Shown here: piece after piece, positions 24,351 through 34,115 of the stretch
How positions within the stretch are numbered: the stretch's first letter is position 1
Layout of the letters: every line of letters begins with the position of its first letter
NCBI GenBank assembly: GCA_012934845.2
Contig: WNNJ02001731.1
Location: 62,001 to 126,000, forward strand
Reading direction: 5' to 3'
Origin: Pomphorhynchus laevis
Taxonomy: Eukaryota > Acanthocephala > Palaeacanthocephala > Echinorhynchida > Pomphorhynchidae
DNA length: 64,000 nucleotides
Translations under genes and position numbers: made by a program
The notes under the pieces: generated by a model
Told to the model about the DNA's origin: nothing
The model's database searches: none
The model's input: only the letters and a program-made list of their open reading frames with translations

Positions 24351-24900
24351 CAAACCTGCTTCATTCTAACAAGACGCTTTGTACTATTATCCTCTACCTG
24401 GAGCTAAAGATGTTTCCTGATCGCTTCCCATCTGACATTGCCAACCTCGCATCTGCTCGTGACGAAAAACTTACTCGTAAACGTAACAGTGAATATTCCC
24501 TAGCAATCACAAACGTGATTGCTAGGGTAATTTCTGCCTCCAACTGTCTTTCTTTTATCTACAAACGTCTCTCCAATCTCAATCTCGTTATAAACCCCGA
24601 AAAGTCCAAAATAATGTGGATCCTCCCCAGTAAACCAAACATATCTCCTCCCACTGTATATTTTGCCTCATCGATCATCCCCATAGTCCACAATCTCACT
24701 TTCTTAGGCTTCCATTTCGATGATCACCTTTCCCTTAAACCCTTCGTCCGTGACAAGGTCCGCTCATCTAACTTAATTCTCCGTTACATCCGCCGTATCC
24801 GTTCACACTTTCTCGACACCTGATTCACAGTCTTGTTTTGTTGTGATCATGTAAGCGTGTGCTGGCAAGCATTTGCCACGTTAAAATAAATCCTTTTTTT
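24335..24900 (+). mobile_element. Internally deleted L2-like LINE derivative
   Basis: A 560-bp LINE with the end of ORF1 joined to the RT motif C/D region and then to the last codons of ORF2, followed by the normal 3' UTR with the hairpin at 24855-24870 and an AATAAATCC tail. About 3 kb are missing in two deletions. The first junction sits in a perfect 13-bp inverted repeat (CCCTAGCAATCAC / GTGATTGCTAGGG); the second uses TCCG microhomology. Confidence 0.8.
24410..24823 (+). CDS. Chimeric ORF of the deleted LINE (137 aa)
   Basis: One open frame crosses both deletion junctions: ORF1 C-terminal residues (FPDRFPSDIANLASAR, EYSLAITN), then RT residues ([45 protein letters not shown]), then the ORF2 C-terminus (RSHFLDT). 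It has no YADD and cannot be a polymerase. Whether it is translated is unknown; the open frame may be chance. Confidence 0.5.
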   Translation: MFPDRFPSDIANLASARDEKLTRKRNSEYSLAITNVIARVISASNCLSFIYKRLSNLNLVINPEKSKIMWILPSKPNISPPTVYFASSIIPIVHNLTFLGFHFDDHLSLKPFVRDKVRSSNLILRYIRRIRSHFLDT

Positions 24901-24904
24901 AATC

Positions 24905-25420
24905 ACAATAATTGATGAAAGGTATGCTATTCGGGTATGCCATTCGAATCGCTTCCTGGTCGGGATGGCGTATCAATTCCAAGTCTCATTTTGAATGTAG
25001 CAATACTGTCTACACGTACTAAAGTGTCCGGTAACATGTTCCATACACTAATAGCACGATGCGAAACACGATATATACTGCGACACTTTCAATGATATTG
25101 TGTTCTAACACGCAAACTACGTCCTTGATGACATGTGCGCTAATTAAAATCTACATAAGCTGAGGGGAATCCGTCATAGCCATTAACAATATTCTACATA
25201 ACTATTAAATCCAAATACATCAAAAGAGGCCGGATAGAACACATGTCTAATATTTTGAGTCTTTCTGTGCAAGGAGAATGTGAAATTGTTGCACATAATC
25301 GAGACCCTCGTCTGAGTATATTATCAAGTAAATTTATCTCCTCGATTGTACATGGAAACGTTGATTGAATGATGTACTCGATGTGAAGACGAACCAATGC
25401 ATTGTAAAGAATCTTAAAAC
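24905..25420 (-). pseudogene. CR1-like LINE 3' end, degenerate
   Basis: Reads LHIEYIIQSTFPCTIEEINLL, ILRRGSRLC, MCSIRPLLMYLDLIVM and, nearer 24960-25060, HRAISVWNMLPDTLVRVDSIATFK, matching the C-terminus of the CR1 copy at 31136-34019. The upper end fades at about 25420. Confidence 0.7.
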
Positions 25421-25834
25421 ATTCGACAGGCTGGGATTTAATAAATATTTATTAATAAATAAAGAAGACGAAAGCATTTTTTCGGAAAACAATTTTTTAA
25501 AAATGTCAAAAAAATTTCCAAAAGTTTCATATTAAAAACAGAAAAACGATCATATATCTACAAGCCTTTTCCACTATAATGACATATATTATAATACCTG
25601 TTTAAGTTGATGAACTAAATTCTTTGTAATTCAAAACTATACATATTCCTACTCATCAACATTATATTAAGATACAGCTCCCGAAATCACTCTACTTTTA
25701 TTAAAAATAGCAATGAATGTCGGATTAAATTATTTTTGTATAAAAATTACTTTTTATTTGATTCCTATTTAACACTTGTAATTGATCGTACTCTTATTGA
25801 TTAGTGTATATTGGCAATAATACGGCATGGATCT
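25421..25834. other. No gene seen
   Basis: AT-rich stretch between LINE debris and the dispersed repeat. Confidence 0.4.
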
Positions 25835-26260
25835 TAAATCGATAATATTATATCCTGAATGTTACATCTACGATCGTAAGAAGCGAAAGAAAGAAGGCTA
25901 TGTGCAACGAAGTTACAGGACAAGACGAAGTCGATTTTATTAAACCGTGATTAATAATTGTATGAATAATCTACTTGGTATCGAAACAATCTATTTAAGA
26001 TGCATAGACATACGCCGAAAGGATCGTCGGCCACTGTCGTCTGATATCCGTAATACAGAAAATCACGTATTTAAAATGAATATGTGATTTGGTCGCAAAG
26101 TAATTTCCAGAATAGACAAGAGCATTTCACAAAGGAAATCGAATTTAAAATAAACCACTCATGTCACATTGTTTCGATAGTCATATCACCTTTGTTATTA
26201 CAGGTGGCAAGCGCTATTAAATACTCATAATATATGCTCGATTCGTACCGTGCCACACGT
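25835..26260. repeat. Young dispersed repeat, copy 2 (about 426 bp)
   Basis: Partner of 13592-14015, same orientation, about 97% identical. Confidence 0.8.
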
Positions 26261-26408
26261 ATAAGCAAAACAAAGCTATGTATATAACGGTTCCGACATA
26301 TTTTATTTAGATCATCTAAAATTTATCTAGACCATCTTCCAGCTGAATGTTTGGTCCATCTCACAGTTTATTCATCTTCAATATAAAATTTATAACTGTT
26401 CTAGCAAA

Positions 26409-26566
26409 TTACATTCCAGATTTTTCCTGTAAGTTCAGATTATTCCTGTCAGTTCCAGATTATTCCTGTCCGTTCCAGATTATTCCTGTCAGTTCCAGAT
26501 TATTTTTGTCAATTCCAGATTATTCCTGTCAGTTCCAGATTATTCCTGTCAGTTCCAGATTATTCC
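26409..26566. repeat. 20-bp tandem monomers in a LINE 5' UTR
   Basis: Eight copies of GTTCCAGATTATTCCTGTCA with few differences. Comparable but different monomers start the other L2-like copies, suggesting promoter-type repeats. Confidence 0.85.
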
Positions 26567-27161
26567 TGTCAGTTCCGCTCGCTACGCTCGCGGATTGAGC
26601 TCAATCTATCGATAAAAGGTCATGCCTAAAAAAGCGCGATCTCAGATCCCTGTTCCTGATCAAGAATCTTCCACATCGGAATGCAATGATGGTTATACCA
26701 GTTATGAAGTCGGATGTGATTTCAAAGATTGTGATGTATGGATACTTATTCGTGTTAAAATATCCGACCACTTGGTGTATAAACGTAAATAGTTCACATG
26801 CGGTGTTTGTACATCAGTACGACTACTACAGTTATCCTGCTCCTCGACTTCTGTATCACACACGACCACTCAGACCAATGCTGTTTTAGATGTTTCCCTC
26901 GCATCAACACATGACTTCGCATCTTATAATCCCATTATTGAACCTACTCTCTCACACACTCCTAGTTCAACTACGAACCAAACTTCCATTCATCTTCCTC
27001 ATTATAACAATGCTAACAGTAAAGCTTTTCATCTCGTACCTCCTCTTTTCTATTCCTCCCACAATCTAAATAAATCTCAAACTTCTTTATTCTCTTTACG
27101 TACTTCTTACTCCACCTCCCCGTATCACTTCTCAATAATTTACATTCCGTAAAAATCGCTT

Positions 27162-28251
27162 TTGACATCGTCGATCACTCGATTCTTCTCCATCGCCTTC
27201 GTCATGATTATGGCTTCTCTTTGCCAACTGGATCATGGTTTTCTTCATATCTATCAAACCATACATTTCGCGTATATTCTAACTCCTCTCTCCCATCCTT
27301 CGTCCATTCCGTCAGGTGTTCCACAAGGTTCCGTATTAAGCCCTATGCTTTTCTCACTTCTTCTCGGTGATTTGTCTTCGATTTCTCATAACTTTAACTT
27401 CCATATTATGCAATATGATGATGACATTCTCATCTATGCTCATGTACTTGTTTATCGTATTCACGATCTTAGTGTTTCTGATTTCGACTGTATTGTCTCA
27501 ATTTCCAATCATCTTTCTTCCTTTCGCGTTTCTCTGAATCCTGATAAATCCAAAATTATGTGGATGCTACCTCGACGCCTCGGCTTAAATACCTCCCTCC
27601 GTATCATTAAATTCTACAATTCTTCCTATCGTTGATAATCTCGTTTTCCTAGGCTTCCATTTCAACAATCGACTTTCACTTAAACCTTTGGTTAGAGATA
27701 AAGTACGCTCATCTACCTTGATACTCCGCAACCTCCGTCAAGTTCGTAGATTGATCGATTTCCCTTCTTGTATGACTCTCATATCTTCTCTCATTTTTTC
27801 TAGACTCGATTATTGTCTTAGTCTATTTTCCAACTCACCTAAATCCACACTTCTTCCCCTACAACACAACGTCAACGCAGCCGTCCGAATTCTCCTCCGT
27901 CGTCGTTTTGATCATACATCCTACCATCTTGCTTCTCTTGATTTGTCTACAATTTATTGTCGTGTTCAAATTCGTCTTCTTCTCTTTGCTTTCCGCCTTG
28001 TAACTTTTCATAACCCTTCATTTCTCAATCTTCCTTTTCTTTATAATTCTCGTCCTGTGTACTGTGCTCTGCGTTCCCATAGTTCCCTTTTTTTACATGT
28101 CCCAAACTACTCTACCTCCTTTGGACTCCGCTCCTTCCTGGTGGCTGCTCCTCTATCGTGGAACCATCTGCCCATTCATATACGCCAATCAACTTCCCTG
28201 CCGTGCTTCAAACGCCAAATCCGATCCCATTTAAACAATTTATCTGTTTGA
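27162..28251 (+). pseudogene. RT remnant of the deleted L2-like LINE
   Basis: Contains [31 protein letters not shown] at the catalytic site (YADD changed to YDDD), [12 protein letters not shown], then after a shift [40 protein letters not shown] and WNHLPIHIRQ. At least one frameshift near 27630. No endonuclease is left, so it could move only with help from another copy. Confidence 0.75.
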
Positions 28252-28559
28252 CTTTTTCATTTTTTGTTAGTGGACTTGTAAGCGTGCAAATTGTACGCAT
28301 TTGCCATGTTAAATAAATTTGTATCATTAATAAAAAGTTTTATTCAGACCATCTTTTAGATGTAAGAGATCTTTCTACTCAATTACATGACTTGTAAAAT
28401 CTGGATTTAAATTGATAGGATCCACTAATATACCTTAGACATATCATGATCAAATAAAACAATCCGTATAATCAATTATTTAATTAAATATGCAATTTAT
28501 ATTATATTCTAATTGATAATAAGAATATTATCAATATTCTATATCAATAGGCGGGTAGG

Positions 28560-28720
28560 TAAGTTGCGGGGACATAGCAGTCTTGTATAAATTTGGATTT
28601 GGCAGATTACCAAAAGTGTATAGACTCTCGAGGAGAGGAATTAACATGTGGAATTCGTTGCCTGAGGAAGTCGTTGCAGCCCCCAGTTTGAGAACGTTTA
28701 AATCACGATGCTACAAATGA
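28560..28720 (+). pseudogene. CR1-like LINE 3' end fragment
   Basis: RGINMWNSLPEEVVAAPSLRTFKSRCYK followed by TGA at 28718 is the C-terminus of a CR1-type ORF2. A 27-bp perfect inverted copy of part of it (28621-28647) lies at 29340-29366. Confidence 0.7.
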
Positions 28721-28879
28721 ATATGTGAACAATGCCGCCATTCAACACTACCACTGCAATATCCTAATTAGCTACGTTTACTGATTATTTGCTTTTCTTC
28801 TTTTTTGTTTTTTTGAACCCTGCCTGAATAGCCTTTTTGCTTTGGTATGTATTGGAATAATAATTAATATATATACTGA

Positions 28880-29030
28880 ATCTGTAGCTACACATCAGCA
28901 GCCGCAGGGCCACACTGATGAGATAATCTCGTTGCAATAAGTAGACTAAGGTCAAAGCGCTCAATTGTGGACTAGACTGTTGCGATAATACGGCGCATCC
29001 TGGCGCCGTATTATCACAAGTCATAGCATT
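28880..29030. repeat. Dispersed repeat block ending in a 13-bp hairpin
   Basis: Shares GTAGACTAAGGTC and GGCGCAT blocks with the core of 9558-10223. It ends in a perfect hairpin, GATAATACGGCGC (28984-28996) and GCGCCGTATTATC (29003-29015), with a 6-base loop. Confidence 0.6.
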
Positions 29031-29339
29031 TTCTTTATTAATTCTTTAATGTACTGAACCATTAAATGAACATATTTTGTTGCTAAAGCGCAAAATTGCC
29101 GAGGTAGCCTATAAACAAAGATTAAAACCAATTATCTTATTTCTAGAAGCGTAGAAACAAAATTCTTATTGCTGGACTTCCTTTGGCTTCAAACAGTTGT
29201 CGTGTCAATCGATTGAATAATATCGATTCGATAAATGCAATTGCATATCTTCGTTCGCAATTAAGTCACACCTAAACTAGGCCGCTAATATATTATGGAG
29301 GTCATATATTATAGTCCTACCAGAGGGACTACCAGAGGG

Positions 29340-29366
29340 ATGTTAATTCCTCTCCTCGAGAGTCTA
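29340..29366 (-). repeat. Inverted 27-bp copy of a CR1 fragment
   Basis: Exact reverse complement of 28621-28647; the rest of that fragment is not duplicated. Confidence 0.7.
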
Positions 29367-29700
29367 ATAGTTGTTACTAATTAGCTCTATTGACAACAGC
29401 TGAACTTTGATGTAACGAATGCAGCTATTTGTCTTTTTTGAGATAAGATGCTGTTTAAATTTGATATATTATCACTGGATGTTGAGGCTTGCTTTTACAG
29501 AACAATGATCGAGTCTAGTAATACAAAAGAATATAATTTAAGCAATTTACTGCTACGCTCAATATCCTTTAACGAGAGCTACACTATCTAGCTACCTACT
29601 ATTAAGAACATTTTTTAAGAATTCGGCATAATTTTGTTAAGCAGCGTGTGCTCGAAATACGGAAGTGCTTGATCAACATTCACACCCATGTCTTCATAAA
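29367..29700. other. No gene seen
   Basis: Spacer left of the nested insertion cluster. Confidence 0.4.
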
Positions 29701-29702
29701 TC

Positions 29703-29728
29703 GGTTATTATTATTATTATTATTATTT
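29703..29728. repeat. (TTA)n microsatellite, probable 3' tail of the minus-strand LINE at 37302-39655
   Basis: Read on minus it is (AAT)n. Once the insertion at 29735-37291 and one copy of its 10-bp duplication are set aside, it directly follows the 3' limit of that LINE. CR1 copies here end in (AAT)n. Confidence 0.6.
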
Positions 29729-29734
29729 CGAGAA
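29725..29734. repeat. Target-site duplication, left (ATTTCGAGAA)
   Basis: Exact match to 37292-37301; bounds the restriction-like-endonuclease retroelement. Confidence 0.85.
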
Positions 29735-29820
29735 TTAATTTTAGAAGATTAAAAAGATTAAATAGACCTAAAAAAATTTTTGGTTTCTTATAAACATACA
29801 ATAAACATACAAGAGATATA

Positions 29821-29830
29821 ATAACATACA
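29821..29830. repeat. Target-site duplication, left (ATAACATACA)
   Basis: Matches 34096-34105 and bounds the CR1 LINE; the match is in AT-rich sequence beside a (TAA)n tail, so the exact edge is uncertain. Confidence 0.6.
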
Positions 29831-29902
29831 ATATAATTGGAACTACTTACACAATACAAATTCGACACAGACAATTATACCGAAGAACCAATATCAAACA
29901 TC

Positions 29903-31139
29903 ATGGTCAAACAGAGGAAGACTACAAAGCGAGCTATTGCAACAAAGTTTGTGGATCATCAGATTCAATGTTCTAGTGAAGATTGTAGTGTGTGGACAAG
30001 TGTATCGTTTCCGGAGGAAAAGAAATCTGCGCTATCGAATAAATCATTTTACTGTGGGTACTGCTGCGCATCTTTGCTAATTCATTTGAAGGGCCATTGT
30101 GACGAGAAAATATCTACAAATGCTTCGGAAAGGAACACATATTCAAAAAGTTGCATCGATCGGGAAGTACAAAGTTCTGGCGAATCAGATACCTATAAAG
30201 ATATACCCATTCAAGAGTTTCACGTTCAGAACACTAAAAATACAAATAGCGAAATACCAAGTTCATCCCGTATCTGGAAAAAAGGTCATCCAAATTCACG
30301 CGTGATGCAAACGTTGAGTAAGAAATTTGAAGGCAATAGTGCGTCGTCAATATCGGTTGTTAGTGGTGAGCCGTCGGTGTCGCTGGACAATGATGCTTTG
30401 AAGGTATCGGACAATTACGAAGTATCGTCTATATCGGTGATTAATGATTATCGCAATGAAATCGGTATAACTGGAGTCACCGATGAACGAGCTTCACACA
30501 ATGATACAGACGTCGATATAGATAATGTTCACTCAGCTTTCAAGTGTATTTGTTCAAATGAGATGGAACAAGGGCGAGACGCAAGAAGCAAACCGGATGA
30601 GGGTGGTGACGGCAGCGATTCTTTCAGCAAAAAAAACGTATTTTGATAATAAAAGTCACACAGATCGCAATCATACATTAAATAGGGGCTGTAACATACT
30701 TATTTGGGGTTTAGATGAGTCATCAGCCTCAAGTGCACAGGAGCGGCTTGATGATGATATTGCCGGTTTACGTGTGTTCTTTTCTAATTTGCTCGAAAAA
30801 GGTGAGGAAGAGGTCGCATCGTCTATTTTAGTAAGGCAGCTCTATAGGTTGGGTAAGAAAAACGATAGATCACGATTGCTAAAGGTTGTGTTAGGATCGG
30901 CAGAGCAAGCAAAGTGTCTTTTAGACCGTGGTTATCGACTTAAAGGTAACAAAATACGAATTTTACGTGATCTTTCTCTCGAAGACAGGCAAAAATTGAA
31001 GGATATCAAGGCGGAACTTCATTACAGGCTGCAAAACGGTGAATCGAATCTGTGCATTCGAAATTTTCGGGTTGTGAGGTGGCGTCCTGCAGTTCGATGG
31101 AGATCGATCAATCTTTCTCTAGACCTTACAACGCCATGA
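29903..31139 (+). pseudogene. CR1 LINE ORF1 with one frameshift
   Basis: N-terminal C4 finger (IQCSSEDCSVWT...FYCGYC), a Ser-rich linker with SSRIWKKGHPNS, and a C-terminal RNA-binding part (QLYRLGKKNDRSRLLKVVL, GYRLKGNKIRILRDLS, GESNLCIRNFRVVR). The two open frames join at a run of eight A around 30630-30637, so one slipped base in the run explains the break; slippage during expression could also bridge it. The end overlaps ORF2 as ATGA. Product: an RNA-binding chaperone-type protein by family. Confidence 0.8.
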
Positions 31140-34019
31140 TTGGACATCTAGTGGATATATGTTTGGAAAGGAAGTTGCCATCTAATTGTTCAGAGAGAAT
31201 ATGTAATAATGAATGTCCTCTGGTGGTAGGTTACTCCAATATCAGAAGCTTACCTGCTCAATTGTCTGAAGTGCAGCAGTTTATATCTTTTAAAGATTTT
31301 GACGTGTTTTGCATTTCTGAGTCATGGCTTCATTATCAAATTAATGATGACCTTATGGCTATCTCTGGGTATCGACTTTTGAGAGCAGATAGAGTTGCAG
31401 GTCGTCGTGGCGGGGGTGTTGCTGCTTATATTAAAAACACCTTATCAATTACGAAGATTACTGAATTGTGCGATGATCACTATTCATTCGAGTTATTGTC
31501 ATTCTGCGTCAATGATACTCATTGTTCAATAGATATTTGCGTCGTATACAGATCACCCTCAGTTCATACACAGTTAGATCTTCTGAAAAATCAGTTAAGA
31601 TCATTCTGCTCCTCAAATTATTTCTTCCTTATTGGGGATTTTAATCTTCCTCAAGTTAACTGGATTAGTAACAACCGGTATTACTATAATGTCGAAAACT
31701 GCGAGCTTGCTGAATTCTTGCTGGCAGAGCTTCTCCTGATCCAACATATTAATCAGCCAACATGTATATCGTCTCAACCAGAGACAATATTAGATCTTGG
31801 GTTTACCAAGCGCATTGAAGATGTAATCAGAGTTGATTTCGAGTCTCCTTTAGGAACCAGTGACCATTGTGTGATTTCAGTACAGATTGCTCACACTTTA
31901 CAACGACGATCTAAGTGCAGTGGCATCGGAAAGGCGTAATTGGAATCGAGTAAATGTGGAAGATCTCCAACTCTATAGTCATCAGCTGAACTTCGGATCT
32001 GCTGATCTTCCAATTGATGATCATTTATCGTTAGTGACCAGTAACCTCATAACCATTTCGGATACGTTTGCACCAATAAGAAATAGGGCTTACAAGACGA
32101 CAACGCCATTGTGGTTCGACAATGAGTTGGAGACTACGATAAAGGAAAGAAATCGATTATGGCGAATCTCTCAACGTAACACTGTTACGCACCGTGAGTA
32201 CAAAACTCTTCGCAATCTATGCAACCAACTAAAACGCTCAAAAAGAAAAACATTTGAAGAGGGTATTGCTTCTGACATTAACAGGTCACCTAAACGTTTT
32301 TGGGCATACGTTAGACATCGTCGAATCCTACCTTCTACGATTAATTGTGTACGTTTAGAAAGTGGTGATGTAGTTGACAAGGAGGCTATTGTGGAAGCTC
32401 TTGCAAGCAGTTTTGTAGTATCTCCATCCTCGCAATCGAATATTGACCAGATACAGTACCCGCCCAACTTACAATCTAACTTACCAATATCTCCTATTAA
32501 TGTCATTGAAGTTCAGTCTGAACTCCATAAATTAAATAGTTTTGGCTCTGCAGGACCAGATGGTGTATCCCCTTTTCTTTTGCGTACTCTGTCGCACATT
32601 ATTGCTCCAAGCCTTACGTCTCTATTTCATCGAAGCTTACAGTATTCGTGGATTCCTGATGATTGGAAAAGGGCAATTGTTGTACCTATTCCAAAGAAAC
32701 AGTTGGCACTAACTTGTTCAGATTTTAGACCAATTAGTCTTACCAGTGTTATTTCTAAAATTATGGAGAGACTCATTGCGAAGAGAATACGTGAACATCT
32801 AAATTTATATCAAATTCTTGATGATTCTCAGCACGGCTTCCGACCTGGTCGCTCGTGCCTAACTAATCTGTTGAATGCTCGCGAACATTGGGTAGCTGCT
32901 CTTAGTTCGGGTCTTACAGTTGATATAATATTTCTTGATTTCTCTAAGGCCTTTGATAGAGTTCCACATGCTGGTTTAGATTCACTACTACGTCATTACG
33001 GTGTACCTACGACAATTTGCAACTGGATTAAGACATTTCTCGAGGATCGATCATTCGTTGTGCGATTAGATGAAGTTTTGTCAACAGCTCGACGTGTTCA
33101 TTCGGGTGTTCCTCAGGGCACGGTCCTAGGTCCACTTCTCTTTATCATCTTTTTGAATGACCTACTCCTAAGGTTAAAGTGTCCTCACCTGGCATTTGCT
33201 GACGATGTTAAAATATGGGCAACAACCCAAAACGAGGCGGATTGTGAATTTTTACAATGTGACCTTAACCGTATCGGGACTTGGTGTAATAGCACTGGCT
33301 TGATACTCAACGCGACAAAATGTGTATGGATCAGATTGGGTAGAGATAAAACTCATTTCGATTACAAAATAAATGGACACTCAATCAAGCGAGTCTCAGA
33401 ACATCCCGACCTGGGAGTGATAATTCACGAATCGCTAAAGACAAGAGCAAATAGTGATCACGCGCGGTTAAAAGCGATACGTGCCTTATACTGCATAAAA
33501 ATGACTTTTGCAAAATTATCGCCGCAAATCTTCGCCAAACTTTATTGTGCCCTAGTAAGACCACATCTTGAGTATTGTGTACAGGCAACCTTTCCAACGA
33601 CCAGGAGTGAGTTGAATAACTTGGAAAGTGTAATGAGACGAGCTTCTCGGATGTGTTGTCAAGGAAGCTTTATTTCAAGATTAAGATGTTTGAACGTTTT
33701 ATCAGTGAGGTATCGGTATCTTTTTCTTGATCTGATTACACTTTGGAAAATTGTACATTCAGCTGATGGCTTTCCTTTGGGTGTAGTTAGATTTCGAGAT
33801 AATTCGAGATTGCGAGGCCATTGTAAGATGCTTTTTAAAAAATTACCGGGTAAGCTGCGAAAATTTTACAGACTGTCTGAACGGGCAGTAGATGTTTGGA
33901 ATAGTTTGCCTGAACCTATCGCTGCCATCACCAATTTCCTCGCTTTCAAAAACAGGGTTCGACGTTGGATATACGTCCAGGCTGATTTGTCACCTTTTCT
34001 AACCTACCCATTTGGTTGA
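31136..34019 (+). pseudogene. CR1 LINE ORF2: endonuclease plus RT, one frameshift
   Basis: ATG at 31136 overlaps the ORF1 stop (ATGA), a reinitiation layout. Endonuclease: GYSNIRSLPAQL, FCISESWLH, RGGGVAAYIKNT, LIGDFNLPQVNW, GTSDHCVISV. One shift near 31915, then RT: GPDGVSPFLLRTL, DWKRAIVVPIPKKQ, FRPISLTSVISKIMERLI, HGFRPGRSCLTNLL, FLDFSKAFDRVPH, GVPQGTVLGPLLF, FADDVKIWA, then PHLEYCVQATFP and RASRMC of the CR1 thumb. Catalytic FADD is present. Confidence 0.9.
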
Positions 34020-34095
34020 TCTTTTTTTCTGTATTGTGTGATCGGCTTAAAGCCTTATGGCTAAGTCTGAACTTGATAATAATAATATAATAATA

Positions 34096-34105
34096 ATAAC
34101 ATACA
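34096..34105. repeat. Target-site duplication, right (ATAACATACA)
   Basis: Partner of 29821-29830. Confidence 0.6.
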
Positions 34106-34115
34106 GAAAAACAGT

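Larger units (their letters stand above)
26350..28330 (+). mobile_element. L2-like LINE, internally deleted copy
   Basis: 5' UTR with eight 20-bp monomers, then the block GTTCCGCTCGCTACGCTCGC shared with the copy at 47045, a decayed ORF1 start (finger GCDFKDCDVW), an abrupt jump near 27150 from ORF1 (NNLH...) to RT ([14 protein letters not shown]), the remaining RT and the 3' hairpin (28282-28298). About 2.5 kb covering the rest of ORF1, the endonuclease and RT motifs 1-2 are missing relative to 47045-51640. Confidence 0.8.
29831..34095 (+). mobile_element. CR1-type LINE, nearly whole, inside the 5' UTR of the RLE element
   Basis: About 4.27 kb: short 5' UTR, ORF1, ORF2, 3' UTR and a (AAT)n tail (34075-34095). 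Flanked by a candidate 10-bp duplication. Only about two frame breaks, so it is young, and younger than the element it entered. Confidence 0.85.

Noticed and set aside
26347-26598. Frame with repeated PDYSCQFQ-type units
   Set aside because: Translation of the 20-bp monomers in the LINE 5' UTR, not a gene.
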